From Neocallimastix lanati (nom. inval.) (lineage: Eukaryota; Neocallimastigomycota; Neocallimastigomycetes; Neocallimastigales; Neocallimastigaceae), in assembly GCA_016946835.1 (NCBI GenBank), contig JACVTC010000011.1, forward strand, positions 745,001 through 772,500: a stretch of 27,500 nt of DNA. Reading direction: 5' to 3'. Position numbers and translations under genes: made by a program. This document shows positions 1-11,279 of this stretch, piece by piece; the first letter of the stretch is position 1, and each line of letters starts with the position of its first letter. The notes beneath the pieces were generated by a model. The model was not told where the DNA came from and ran no database searches. It saw only the letters and a program-made list of their open reading frames with translations.

Positions 1-2247
1 TTTATTAAACCACTTATATTAATAGATGATCATGTTTTATATCATGTTGAATTAAAAATTTAATAATTTTTTTTTTTTTTAATTATTGCTTTAAATATTA
101 ATTGTATTTAAAACATTCATTCTTTATATATATATTTAAATAATAAAAATTGTTATTTATTTACTATTTTTTAATTTTTATATCTTATTCAAATATTTTA
201 ATTATTTTCATTTTTTTATTAAATAATTACTTTAATTAGTAATTTTTTTCCTTACTTCTATTTTATAACATTTTATTTTACTTCATTTAAATTATTTTTA
301 TTTTTTTTTTTTTTAATTATGTTTAATTTATATTGTTAATTATATTTAATTATCATTTTAATTATATTTTTTATATTTTATTTTTAATGTTAATTTTTAT
401 TTTATGTATTTTTTTGGTTTTTAGAATTTTAATTAATTCTAAAAACCAAAAAAATTATAAATTATTTGACGCTTTTATTATTATTTTAAAATAAAAAATT
501 TTGAAACCCACAGATAAATAAATTAAATAATATATGCTTATTAAATTACTCTATATATTACATTATGAACATTGAAAATAGAATCTCTTTTTTTTTTTTT
601 TTAATATAAATTAAAGTTTTATCCTAAACATAGTTAAAAATTTTATTTTAGTTGGTCACATGTGCTTCGCCATTTTAAATTTCATTAATAAATATTTATT
701 CATATGATAAATTTTAACATTACTTGAATATATTATGATATATAATAGATATATATATTAAAATAATGGAATACAAATTAGTATTTATTTAAAATAATAA
801 TATGAAATATAATATAAATTTATTCCATTAATATTTATATTTATAATAGTATTAGTTTATGGATGTTTCAATATTGTATTAATATTTTTCCATTGGCCAA
901 ATATTTTTTAAATTTTTAATTTCGAAAGATGTCACACTCATCCATTTAAATATTTCACTACCTCCTTATAGTATATATATATATTAAATAAAATTTATAT
1001 ATTATTATTAAATAATAAATAAAATATTTTTATATTTAATATTTATATTTAATAATTTATAGTAGTAATATTTTATATGAAAACTTTAAAAAGAAGAATA
1101 AAATAAAAGATATATAACATGAACAATGAAATAAAAAAGAAAATTAGATAAAATAAAGAAATAAAAAGAATAAAATAATAATAAAAAAAAATAGTAAAAA
1201 GAATAGAATGAAAATTTGATTCTAATTTATATCAATAATATAAAAAAGAAAAATTATCAATCTATTAATTAGTAATTTTTTTTATTATTAATTATTTCAA
1301 AGTTATTTCCTTTTAAGTGTTGGTCATTTCTTTTTTCTTTTTTCTTTTTTCATATTTCATTTTTTTTTTAAAAAATATTCATTTGATTCAAATGCATATC
1401 ACATTGTATATTATAACTCTATTACTTTTTTCTATTTATTCTTAACTTTAATTTTAAATCTTTTTTTTTTTTTCATTTAATATTTCAAGAATAATTTAAG
1501 TATAAAAATCAATGAAAAATACTTTATTTTTACTTTTACAATTCTTATATCTTTTTATCATAAATAAAGTTAAGAAAAAGGTATAGTATTTCTTCATATA
1601 ATCATAAAACGAAAAAAAAAAAATTTTTTTTTTTTTTTGTATCATTTATTATATAATTATAACTTTATTAAATTTTCATGAATTTGGAAATAATATAATC
1701 CTCTACTAATATTACCATAAACATATACAATAATACAATATTTATAATAACAAATTTATTATAATTTAAACATTTTTTTCAGTATATGTAATATCAATAT
1801 TTTTAATATTATTATTAATAATTGTTTTAATGTTTAAATATCTCTGTATATAATAATTCTATAATTTTTAAAAAAATAGAATTTATATATACTAAAATAA
1901 AATTTTTTTTCGAAATTGAATGAATTAACTATGAAATTAGTTTGTTCCATTAATGGAATAAAAATTTTCCAATGATTATTAAAACTATATAAATGATGGC
2001 CATACATAATAATAATAATAATAATATAGTACAAATATAATAATAATAATAATATTTACAGCTTTAATTATTGTATAATTTAATTATTGTATATCGCTTT
2101 GTTTTTGTTTTGTACATTATTACAATATTTAAATTAAAAAATAAAAAAAAAATAATTTATATAAATAATTAATAGTTATTAATAGTTATTTCAATAAATA
2201 ATAAAAAGAAAAAGAAAAAGAAAAAATAAAATAAAATAAAATAAAAA
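1..2247. other. AT-rich intergenic region, no gene seen
   Basis: No reading frame here looks like a protein. The stretch is A/T homopolymers, short TATA-type dinucleotide runs and poly-T tracts of 10-15 bases (for example near 69, 300, 587 and 1463). An open frame on the minus strand at 1834-2034 encodes only Ile/Tyr/Phe/Asn-rich low-complexity sequence and is not called. The only clear structure is the inverted repeat at 409-454. No tRNA-like B box was found. A CCATTGGCCAAAT segment near 890-902 contains an ATTGG (inverted CCAAT) word but has no gene next to it. Confidence 0.7.
409..454. repeat. Perfect inverted repeat, 20-bp arms, 6-nt loop
   Basis: The left arm (409-428) and right arm (435-454) are exact reverse complements around a TTAATT loop. 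Each arm contains a GG or CC pair and a central TTTTTAGAATT / AATTCTAAAAA block, so it is not simply an A-run facing a T-run. The hairpin would be stable as RNA or as a cruciform. No flanking gene explains it as a terminator. It could be a foldback-element remnant or a small structured transcript; function unknown. Confidence 0.75.
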
Positions 2248-2279
2248 TAAATAGTAGAAATTTAATATAGTACAAATTG
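2248..2279 (-). repeat. Isolated reverse-oriented copy of the composite satellite unit
   Basis: Read on the minus strand, this stretch gives CAATTTGTACTATATTAAAT followed by TTCTACTATTTA. It then runs into a TTTTA-type pentamer tract (2221-2247 on the plus strand). It aligns to the 35-37 bp unit of the array at 2537-3819 with a few substitutions and small indels. It lies about 290 bp upstream of that array in the opposite orientation. Confidence 0.6.
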
Positions 2280-2536
2280 GATATATTATAATAAAATAAA
2301 ACTAAAAATAATAAAAAAAAATAGAAATAAAATAAATGGATGAAATATGATTTTAAAGTAGTTACTTTAAATAAAATAAAATAAAAATAATATTTGATAG
2401 TATTTTGGAATATGCTTTTATTCGTTTAACAAATGATCAATAAATATTCATATTTGGGAATTTGTAATAAAAAAACCAAAAAAAATATATATATATATAT
2501 GTATATATAAATTTCAATTATTTATTCATTTTTTAT

Positions 2537-3819
2537 TTATTTTATTTTATTTTATTTTATTTTATTTTATTTTATTTTATTTTATTTTATTTTATTTTAT
2601 TTTATTTTATTTTATTTTATTTTATTTTATTTTATTTTATTTTATTTTATTTTATTTTATTCAATCTGTACTTATATTTATGTTTCTACTATTTATTTTA
2701 TTTTATTTTATTTTATTTTATTTTATTTTATTTTATTTTATTTTATTTTATTCAATCTGTACTTATATTTATGTTTCTACTATTTATTTTATTTTATTTT
2801 ATTTTATTTTATTTTATTTTATTTTATTTTATTTTATTTTATTTTATTTTATTTTATTTTATTTTATTTTATTTTATTTTATTTTATTTTATTTTATTCA
2901 ATCTGTACTTATATTTATGTTTCTACTATTTATTTTATTTTATTTTATTTTATTTTATTTTATTTTATTTTATTTTATTTTATTTTATTTTATTTTATTC
3001 AATCTGTACTTATATTTATGTTTCTACTATTTATTTTATTTTATTTTATTTTATTTTATTTTATTTTATTTTATTTTATTTTATTTTATTTTATTTTATT
3101 TTATTTTATTTTATTCAATCTGTACTTATATTTATGTTTCTACTATTTATTTTATTTTATTTTATTTTATTTTATTTTATTTTATTTTATTTTATTTTAT
3201 TTTATTTTATTTTATTTTATTTTATTTTATTTTATTTTATTTTATTTTATTTTATTTTATTTTATTTTATTTTATTTTATTTTATTTTATTTTATTTTAT
3301 TTTATTTTATTTTATTTTATTTTATTTTATTTTATTTTATTTTATTTTATTTTATTTTATTTTATTCAATCTGTACTTATATTTATGTTTCTACTATTTA
3401 TTTTATTTTATTTTATTTTATTTTATTTTATTCAATCTGTACTTTATATTTAATATTTCAACTATTTATTTTATTTTATTTTATTTTATTTTATTTTATT
3501 CAATCTGTACTTTATATTTAATATTTCAACTATTTATTTTATTTTATTTTATTTTATTTTATTTTATTTTATTTTATTCAATCTGTACTTTATATTTAAT
3601 ATTTCAACTATTTATTTTATTTTATTTTATTTTATTTTATTTTATTTTATTCAATCTGTACTTTATATTTAATATTTCAACTATTTATTTTATTTTATTT
3701 TATTTTATTTTATTTTATTTTATTTTATTCAATCTGTACTTTATATTTAATATTTCAACTATTTATTTTATTTTATTTTATTTTATTTTATTTTATTTTA
3801 TTTTATTTATTTTATTTTA
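2537..3819 (+). repeat. Composite satellite: (TTTTA)n interspersed with a 35-37 bp unit
   Basis: A 1.3-kb array of TTTTA pentamers is punctuated by eleven copies of a unit that begins TCAATCTGTACTT and ends CTATTTA. Variant A (35 bp) starts at 2661, 2752, 2898, 2999, 3115 and 3366. Variant B (37 bp, with TTTATATTTAATATTTCAAC in the middle) starts at 3432, 3500, 3578, 3651 and 3729. A and B copies are segregated into two blocks and each block looks homogeneous, as expected from unequal exchange or slippage. Pentamer stretches between units measure 56, 111, 66, 81, 216, 31, 31, 41, 36 and 41 bp, all one more than a multiple of five, so length changes are in whole pentamers. Open frames of 257 and 349 codons across it simply read Phe-Tyr-Phe-Ile-Leu and are not genes. 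Confidence 0.95.
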
Positions 3820-5870
3820 AATAATATATATATATATATATATATATAATTATAAGTAAAAGAAAAAAATTAATAAGGTGTCTATATAATATTTTTTTTA
3901 TTTTTAAAAGATGAACAAATAATTTAGATATTACTTGAGAAATGCCTACATTTAATTTTATTTTTTAAACAAAATTTAAAATCAAATCTTTTATTATTAA
4001 TCTTATTTCTTTATATAAAGTTCAAATATTTATTTTTAAATAATATTTTTGAAATTTTAAATTTATTCACTTATTCCTATTTTAATTTTGTTTTTAGAAA
4101 AATTATTTTATATGAATACTAACTATTAATTAATAAATTAAGGTTTATAGAATATATTTTAAAATATCCATTGTTAAAATATAATTATTTAATTTATTCA
4201 TTTTATTTTAATTTTAATTTTATTTTGCTTTTAAAATCCTATTTTTGATGTATGGGATTTATTATTAGTTTTTATTTTTAAATATACTTTGAAATAGATT
4301 ATTAAATAAAAAAAATTTAATTTAATTATGGGATGTCATTCGTTTTTTTTTTTTTTATTATTATTCACTCCTTTAAAAAAAGTTGTATATTCAAAAAAAA
4401 AAAAAAAAAAGATAAACACAAATAAACAATTTAAAAATTTATGATTGTAATAGATAATAATAATTGAATAACAAAATTTATATATTTTAATATTTTTATA
4501 AATAATAATAATAATAATAATTTAATATTTTCATTTTATTTTATTTTCATTTTCATTTTATTTTATTTTTTTTCATTTTTTTTCATATTACTTTCATTAT
4601 ATTTTATTAATCACAAAAAAAAAAAAATAAAAATAAAACTTTTTTTTTTTTTAATTAATATATGGCTTAACAAAAGATCAATTTATTATTTAAATAGTAT
4701 TAAAATAATTAGATTATTGATTATTGATTATTGATTATTATTTTTATTATTATTATTATTATTGATAAAAATGACCACCCACCATTTAAATTCACCAGAT
4801 CACTCCCAAATATAATTTTATATTTTATTATTAGTATTATCATTCCTTTATTTTCTTCATTGTATTCTTATTATAATGAAATATATATTAACTGACATAT
4901 TAACAATGAACTGCAATCAAATTGAATATTAATACAAATATAAATTGAAAAAAAAATGTGATTAAAAAAAAAGGTTTGATGTGATTTAGAATGTGTCAAA
5001 TTAATATATTATATAATACATTATAATATATTATATAATAAATTATTGTTTAAATTTGATTTATATGTCTATTTATTTTTCCATATAAATAAATACATAA
5101 TTATACAAATATTATTCCTTATATATTATTTTATTATGAGGTATACAGAATAATCTAAATTAAGACAATATTTATTAAATATATTAATAATATATTGTAA
5201 TATATTTCAATTTAAATTTAAAAAATTTAAAAAAAACAACAAAAAAATAAATTGAAATAAAAAAAAAAAAAACATTAATTATTAATTATTATTAATTAAA
5301 ATTTAAAATTAAATTTAATATAAATTAAAGTTTTTAATTATAGAATTTTCATTTTTTTTAATACCATAAAAAAAATATAAAAAGAAAAAAAAATTCTTTA
5401 CTTTTTTTTTTTTTTTCATCCTACTTTTATTCTTTCTCACTTTTTCTTGTTTTTAAACTTACTATAAAGAATTAATAATAAAATAAAATAATTAGTAAAC
5501 TTATTATTTTTTTAAAAAAAAACATATAATTATATAAAAAAAGATTATAATTAACAAAATTAAAAGCAAAAACAAACTAAACTCTATTAAACTGTATATC
5601 TAAATATATTAAATCTGAATATCTATACTAATAAAACTATATATCTAAATCTTTAAATCTGTATATCTGAACTAATAAAGCCGTATATTTTAAAAGCCAT
5701 TTATTAAATTCAATAAAGAAGAAAACTTATTAAACAAAATTAATAAAAAAGAATTCAAAAATATAATTACATATATAAAATAATAATAATTATAATAATA
5801 ATATATCATATTCAAAACTATTATTTGTCCTTTTTTTTTTTTAAAAAAAAAAAAATTATAAATTAACAAA
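3820..5870. other. Intergenic region upstream of the 5'-nucleotidase gene
   Basis: About 2 kb of AT-rich DNA without a credible gene. It holds TATATA runs just after the satellite (3826-3847), poly-A and poly-T tracts, and one C-richer spot at 4771-4806. The last 40 bases before the ATG form a T-run followed by an A-run (about 5831-5855). Such T/A blocks are common upstream of genes in AT-rich genomes, but no individual promoter element stands out. A minus-strand frame at 5690-5923 is low-complexity and overlaps the gene start, so it is not called. Confidence 0.65.
4771..4806. promoter_or_regulatory. C-rich spot with CCACCCACC motif (tentative)
   Basis: A sharp local rise in C content holds CCACCCACC and, about 20 bases on, CACTCCC, in surroundings made almost only of A and T. 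CACCC-type words are classic binding sites for C2H2 zinc-finger proteins. It lies about 1.1 kb upstream of the 5'-nucleotidase start codon. No direct evidence of function; it may be a relic of other DNA. Confidence 0.2.
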
Positions 5871-6851
5871 ATGATAATCTCGCAACACCCAGTAAGAGTT
5901 CCATCCATTGATGAAAATTTCAATGAAAATAAAACCTATCAAAATGATATTGCAAATGTAGCCAGAACTAAAGCTGTACTTAACTATCTTCTCTCTGTTA
6001 TCCTTGCTTGTGGTAATGTGGAAATTAAGGATTTCGAAAATGTTGAAAAGAAACTTTTAAAGATTATAAGAGACGGAAAGGATAAGATTCATCTTATTTC
6101 CGATTTTGATATGACCATTACAAAGTATTGGTATAATGGTTCAAGAAGTCCAAGCTCTCATGATATTCTTACTAGAAGTTCAAAAGTTAGTGAAAATTAC
6201 CGTAAGAGATGTGACGACTTAAAAGCTAAATTTTATCCTATTGAAATTTCACCAGAACTTACTAATGAAGAAAAATTTCCATACATGGTTGAATGGTGGG
6301 AAAATGCAGATCAAGCAATTCTTGATGAAAAAATTCATAAAGATACTATTGCTGAAATGGTTCGTGAAACTCCGGTAGTTTATCGTCAAGGAATTAAGGA
6401 TGTGTTATATAGTTGTAAGGAAAAGAAAATTCCATTCTTAGTCTTTTCAGCTGGTGTTCAAAATGTTATTCAAGAAACTCTTCATCAATCTAATCTCTTA
6501 TTTGATAATATGAATGTTGTATCTAATAAAATGGCCTTTAATGAAGAAACTGGTATTTGTGATCGATTTGTTGGTCCTTTATTCCATGTTTTAAATAAGG
6601 ATAACTTTGGATTAGAAGGTACACCCTATGAAAAATTATTAGAAAATCGTAGTAATGTTATCATTTGTGGTGATTCCCTTGGTGATATAAAGATGGCCGA
6701 TGGTGTTGAACATGAAACTTGCTTATCCATTGGTTTTCTTAATTTAAATAAGGAAAAAATGATAGAAAAATATAAGAATACTTTTGATATTGTTATTACT
6801 GATGATGGCTCATTTGATTTAGTCAATGAAATTTTAAGAATTCTTATTTAA
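5871..6851 (+). CDS. Pyrimidine/cytosolic 5'-nucleotidase (cN-III / UMPH-1 family, HAD superfamily)
   Basis: This 326-residue protein should hydrolyse pyrimidine nucleoside monophosphates (UMP, CMP) to nucleoside and phosphate in the cytosol; members of this HAD-fold family use Mg2+ and an aspartyl-phosphate intermediate. Visible HAD motifs in order are: motif I DFDMT at 78-82, with D78 the expected nucleophile and D80 the acid/base; the family cap segment, with YNG at 88-90 and EEKFPYMVEWW at 133-143; motif II FSAG at 192-195 (S193); motif III lysine K243 in LNKDN; and motif IV GDSLGD at 267-272, with D268 and D272 as expected metal ligands. MADG follows at 275-278, as in animal homologues. 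The length is close to the roughly 300 residues usual for the family, and no signal peptide or membrane segment is seen. The first ATG sits in an AAAATG context after a T/A block, and the frame is uninterrupted. Substrate preference cannot be read from sequence alone; a 7-methyl-GMP-preferring (cN-IIIB-like) enzyme is the alternative. Confidence 0.95.
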   Translation: MIISQHPVRVPSIDENFNENKTYQNDIANVARTKAVLNYLLSVILACGNVEIKDFENVEKKLLKIIRDGKDKIHLISDFDMTITKYWYNGSRSPSSHDILTRSSKVSENYRKRCDDLKAKFYPIEISPELTNEEKFPYMVEWWENADQAILDEKIHKDTIAEMVRETPVVYRQGIKDVLYSCKEKKIPFLVFSAGVQNVIQETLHQSNLLFDNMNVVSNKMAFNEETGICDRFVGPLFHVLNKDNFGLEGTPYEKLLENRSNVIICGDSLGDIKMADGVEHETCLSIGFLNLNKEKMIEKYKNTFDIVITDDGSFDLVNEILRILI

Positions 6852-6878
6852 TTTTATTTTTTTTTTCTTTTTATTATA

Positions 6879-6884
6879 AATAAA
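6879..6884 (+). terminator. Candidate polyadenylation signal for the 5'-nucleotidase gene
   Basis: AATAAA lies 28 bases after the stop codon, behind a T-rich stretch (6852-6870). Position and motif fit a 3'-end processing signal, but AATAAA is expected often by chance in DNA this AT-rich. Confidence 0.4.
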
Positions 6885-7832
6885 ATTATTAAATTTCGCA
6901 ATATCATTAATTCAACTTTAATTTTTATTCAAAAAAAAAAAAAAATATTAATAATTATAATATTCAAAGCGCATTCACAATTATTCATAATAATTATTAG
7001 TCTTATATAATATTCTTTCATCATTTACTTTAATAAATAATTATATATACATATATATATATATATTTTTAAAAAAAAAAAAAAAAAAGACGTGTTTTCG
7101 TAAAATTAAATAAAAAAAATGTTAAATTTCTCTCAATAACTAAAACCTCAAAAAAGAAAACAAAAACTAAAAAAAAAAAAAATAAAAATAAACTTCAATA
7201 CTTATCAAATTTAATAATTTTTGATCAGCAAAAAAAAAAAAAAAAACACAATAACAATAATTGTATATATATATATATATTGAAAGAAGAAAAAATATTA
7301 TCGATATGTTCAACATTATTTTAAAAAAAAAAAGTTTAAAATTCTATTTTTATTTTTAATTTTTAATTTTTAAAATCAAATATTATAAAATAATTTTAGT
7401 ATAGAAGATGAAAAAAAAATATATTTTTTCATTGTATATAATTATTGTTAAATGCAAATAATCTTAACGTTTTCTTCATATTTTCAATTTTTTTTTTAAT
7501 ATCTTTTGGTATTTAAAATATCCTTTTTTTTTTTTGTTATTATTATAAAATTATTATTATAATAGGCTTTTTTAATTATAATAATAATTATTTTTTTATT
7601 TTCAAAATTTTTTTTTATTATATAAAAAAAAGTAAGTTATTATTATTAGAAATAATATAATTTATTTTTTATTTTTTATTTTTTTTATACCCTGCACATT
7701 TTTTTTTTTTTTTTTGTTTTTTGTTTTTATTATTTTAATTAATTAATAAAAGAAAAAAAAGTTTATTATAGAAGAAAAAAAGAATTTTATTTATATTGTT
7801 TTTAAATTTAGCCATTATAAAATTTATTCAAG

Positions 7833-7878
<46 letters not shown>

Positions 7879-7981
7879 TTATAAATGAGAAGATTTTTTT
7901 CTTTTTATTATTTTTATATTATATTATTAGTATATTTTTTAGAAAAAATAAATAAAATAAAATAAATAAATAAATAAATAA

Positions 7982-8019
<38 letters not shown>

Positions 8020-9736
8020 AATTCAATTCCAAGAAAAATAATTTAATTTTTTTAATTAATATAAATTTTAATTATTATATTATATAATATAAAAATAAGT
8101 TGAATATAATATTTTCTTATAAAATATTAATTTTTATAAAAAATAAAATTTTATTATGATATGGAAGGAAAATAAAAAGAAAAAGAATTTTTTATATTGT
8201 TAAAAAATGTTAAAAATGTTAATTAAAAGTAGTTATTAAGAAAGGAAAGAAAGGGAAAAAAAAAATTATTTTCTTATTGTATTTGAAACTTAAAATTATT
8301 TTTTTTTTATTTTTTTTTTTTTTTATATTTTTTTTTTTATATTTTTTTTTTTATATTTTTTTTTTATATTTTTTTTTTTTTATTAATTTTAAAATTTTTA
8401 AAGTTTTGACAACCATCTTTTTTTTTTTTTTTTTTTCTTTATTCTTATATAATTTAATAATACTTTAAGTTTTATCGATAAAAATAGAAAATATATATTT
8501 TTTTTTTTTTATTTTTCTGTTTTTTCTTTCTTTCTTTGATCTTCTGTTTTTTTTTTTTAAAAAAAAAAAAAATAAAAAAAAATAAAAAAATAAAAAAATA
8601 AAAAATAAAATAAAATAAATATTTTTAGTTCCATCCAATTAAAATCAAATATATTAAAATTTATATATATATAATATATTTAAGCTTCCTTTTTTTTTTT
8701 TTTTTTTTTTTTACATGCATTTTTTTATTAAGTATTATTAAATAAAATTATTTCCAATGTTAAAAAAAAAAAAAAATTTTTTTAATATTATTTAATTTTA
8801 GTTAGTATTCTGATTTACAAGTTGAATATATATATATATATATATATTTTTTTTTTTTAAGTTATTTATTTATTTATTTTTTATTATTTTCATCTTTTAT
8901 TTTTATTAAAAAGATCTATACAATCTATGATATTTATGTTATGGCTAATAAATAAATGAAAACTTGAAACTAAAAAAAAAAAATCTCACACTTTAAAAGA
9001 AAATAATATATATATATATATCAAAAAAATTTTTTTTTTTTTTTTGTTGATTCATTTCAACATTATTAATTGAAATCCCTAGTCTAATATATATATATAT
9101 TAATTGGATAGTTTTAGTGAAAAAAATAATTAATGAATTGTATACAAAAATATTTATAAACATATGGTTAATATGTATTATATTTATAATATAAATAACT
9201 TTTATTTTTAGTATATAATACGAAATATAATAGGTTGTTGTAGTATAGTCGTATTAATATATTATTTATATGAAAAGTATAATAACAAATCACAGATAAT
9301 GTATATTACATGTTTTATTATTCAATGACTTCTACAAGAACCAATTTAGTTTTTTCCAACGTTCTAAATTTTTTTTTTTTTATAATCAATTAATTAAAAT
9401 ATTAATTATGCAAATAATTTTTAATATGTACATACCATATTTATCTAATTTATATATGACAGTTTTTAAAATAAAATAACAATTATATTTAAATATCTAA
9501 CAGAATGAAAAAAAAATTTTTTTTTTCTTTTTTTTTCTTTTATTACTAATTATATATATATATATATATTCATTCTTTAGCATTTTTATTGATGTTAAAA
9601 GTGGTTTAGAAATTATAATCAAATTATATCAATATTAAAGATGATTTATTAGTTTATTCATTTGATATTTGAATAACAACATCATTTTCTATCTTTTACT
9701 AAACCAAATTAATAAAATAAAATAAAATAAGATAAA

Positions 9737-9771
<35 letters not shown>

Positions 9772-10044
9772 AGAATTTTTTTATTAATAGTCATTTCATT
9801 TTGTTTTGAAAATAAATAGAGTATCGTCTGTACAATCTCTCTCTCTTTTTTTTTTTTTTTTTTTTTTTTTTTATTTTTATTTATTAATTTTTAATTTTTG
9901 ATTCATCCTTGATATATATAATATAAAAAAAAAAAAATACAATAAGATAAAATATTGAGGTTTGTACATATATATATATATACAAAATACCCCCCAATAA
10001 ATATATAAATCAAACAATTTATTAATAGCAAAACAAAGTTAAAG
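6885..10044. other. AT-rich intergenic region with very long homopolymer runs
   Basis: No gene recognised. Notable runs are A41 at 7836-7876 and A34 at 7984-8017, with T-runs of about 20 or more near 8419, 8690 and 9847. There are also alternating TA tracts, for example at 8826-8847 and 9552-9569. An open frame at 8277-8468 is Phe/Leu/Ile low complexity. A TAGTATAGTCG word near 9241-9255 matches a tRNA A box but has no B box downstream. Confidence 0.7.
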
Positions 10045-10240
10045 ATATAGTTTGCCTTATGAGGTCTGAGGAACGCAGATGACCTGAGCTCTCAATCACT
10101 ACGAAATATCTAGTGTAGTTATGCTCTTATGATACCTTTTTATTGATCATTACTGATAAAAAAATGTGAAGTGTAGTAATCCCTGATACTAATTAGGCAT
10201 TATTTAAGCAATGAGTATAGTAATATGAGTGATATCTTGT
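10045..10240. other. GC-richer island of unknown nature (candidate ncRNA or element fragment)
   Basis: About 190 bases stand out from the surrounding A/T sequence by composition and complexity. The first part can fold: AGGTC (10061-10065) can pair with GACCT a short distance downstream, with a further TG/CA extension, around AGGAACG. A run of five T at about 10137-10141 follows and would terminate a plus-strand Pol III transcript. The second part holds GTGTAGTAATCCCTGATACTA. No A/B boxes, convincing snoRNA C/D boxes or known RNA class could be recognised, and no frame looks coding. Possibilities are a small structured RNA gene or a decayed piece of a mobile element. Confidence 0.35.
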
Positions 10241-10544
10241 ATATATAAGGATATTTTGTTTATATGTTAATATATATTTATATTTATATATGAATATGTT
10301 TTTTTATATGTTTTTTTTTTTTAAAAAATAGTTTGAAAATAGCATGATCAAGTATATGTGTTAATATATAAATAAATATTTGTTATATATGTGTGTTTTG
10401 TAGGGTATGCTAAACATACTAGTTAATAGGCATAAAATAGGTATAAATAGCACATTTATTATAACACATACAACATATATATATCATGTATATACCATAT
10501 ACTATATTTACTATATTTACACTATTTTTACGCTTTTTTTTTTT

Positions 10545-10665
10545 TTTTAATTATCAAAATATCCAACAAGTGACCATTACAAGCTCCCTGCAAAGCCAAA
10601 TATGCCAAAGTATCATAAAAGGAATGAGGTGTGTTGTCTATGTAATTCTCGAGCCAGTACGTAGT
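10545..10665 (-). pseudogene. Coding-like fragment of unknown origin
   Basis: On the minus strand this stretch reads as normal-complexity protein, including LENYIDNTPHSFYDTLAYL and ACNGHLLDIL, unlike the Ile/Tyr/Phe runs of surrounding frames. Reading stays open until it enters an A-run (plus-strand T-run at 10533-10547), which could be a poly-A tail of an inserted copy or simply genomic poly-A. ACNGHLLDIL faintly recalls the NGHLDIV block of ankyrin repeats, but that is a guess from one short motif. It ends about 30 bp before the 5' LTR. The plus-strand frame is also open, so the strand is not certain. Confidence 0.25.
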
Positions 10666-10698
10666 ATATATAAATAACGTACCAATAAATATATATAT

Positions 10699-10921
10699 TG
10701 TTAAGTAATACAAATATTTAAACATAAAAATATTATATATTTTATATTGTATTAGCATTTATTGTAATAGTATAACTCAATGAATTATATGTTAATTTTT
10801 ATATTTGAGTCTTTGTATTTTAAAATTATAAAAATATAATTAATTTATAGAATAATATAATTTAACATCCTATTTATTATTATGTGTATATACAACCATA
10901 TTTTAGTGTGACTCCTCAACC
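10699..10921 (+). repeat. 5' LTR of the copia element
   Basis: Starts TGTTAAGTAATACAAATATT and ends GTGACTCCTCAACC. Compared with the 3' LTR, which ends in CA, the terminal A appears changed to C. Matching blocks include the start, ATATTGTATTA, AACATCCTATTTATTAT and the last 14 bases. No clear primer-binding site follows: the LTR runs straight into an A-rich tract, so the PBS is either lost or not recognisable. Confidence 0.85.
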
Positions 10922-10950
10922 GATTAAAAAAAAAAAAAAAAAGAAAAACA

Positions 10951-11091
10951 TATTTATCAATCTGGCTAAGCTTTCATGAATATATTTAGAGTCTAAAATT
11001 ATTAATTTTAAAAATTAATAATAATAACTATTTACAATAAGTAAATTCAATAAAATGAATGATACAAACAACATAAAAAATGAATATAAAA
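10951..11091 (+). repeat. Internal direct repeat, copy 1
   Basis: About 141 bp recur 552 bp downstream with scattered substitutions. Shared words include TATTTATCAATCTG, AGAGTCTAAAATTATTAATT and the ATGAATGATAC followed by AACAACATAAAAAATGAAT near the 3' end. The ATG in both copies could be the ancient Gag start (MNDTN), since it lies where Gag is expected. In copy 1 the frame stops after a few codons. Confidence 0.75.
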
Positions 11092-11230
11092 AATTTTAAA
11101 TATCGAACCCATGAATAAGAAAAAGAAACATTTTGAATTCTTTAAATGAATTAGATAATACTAGAATTTAAATAAAATTTCCACCTATTTATGATTTTTA
11201 AAAACTTTTAGAATTAAGAACAAGATAAGA

Positions 11231-11279
<49 letters not shown>

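Noticed and set aside
2661-3765. CRISPR-like layout: regularly recurring units with variable spacing
   Set aside because: The sequences between units are all the same pentamer repeat, not unique spacers, and the host is eukaryotic.
2680-3820. Long plus-strand open frames (up to 349 codons) across the pentamer array
   Set aside because: They are the TTTTA repeat read as Phe-Tyr-Phe-Ile-Leu; all three frames are open for the same reason, and the repeat explains them fully.
5690-5923. Minus-strand open frame overlapping the start of the 5'-nucleotidase gene
   Set aside because: Mostly Ile/Tyr/Phe/Lys low complexity from the A/T leader, with only the last part antisense to the real gene.
9241-9255. 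TAGTATAGTCG, an exact A-box match that suggested a tRNA gene or second SINE
   Set aside because: No B box (GGTTCGA-like) follows within a tRNA's length and no acceptor stem could be formed.
10060-10195. Short words shared between the 10-kb island and the SINE (GCTCTCAATC and CCCTGATACTA)
   Set aside because: The two words match in opposite orientations and in unrelated order, so they do not support homology; probably chance.
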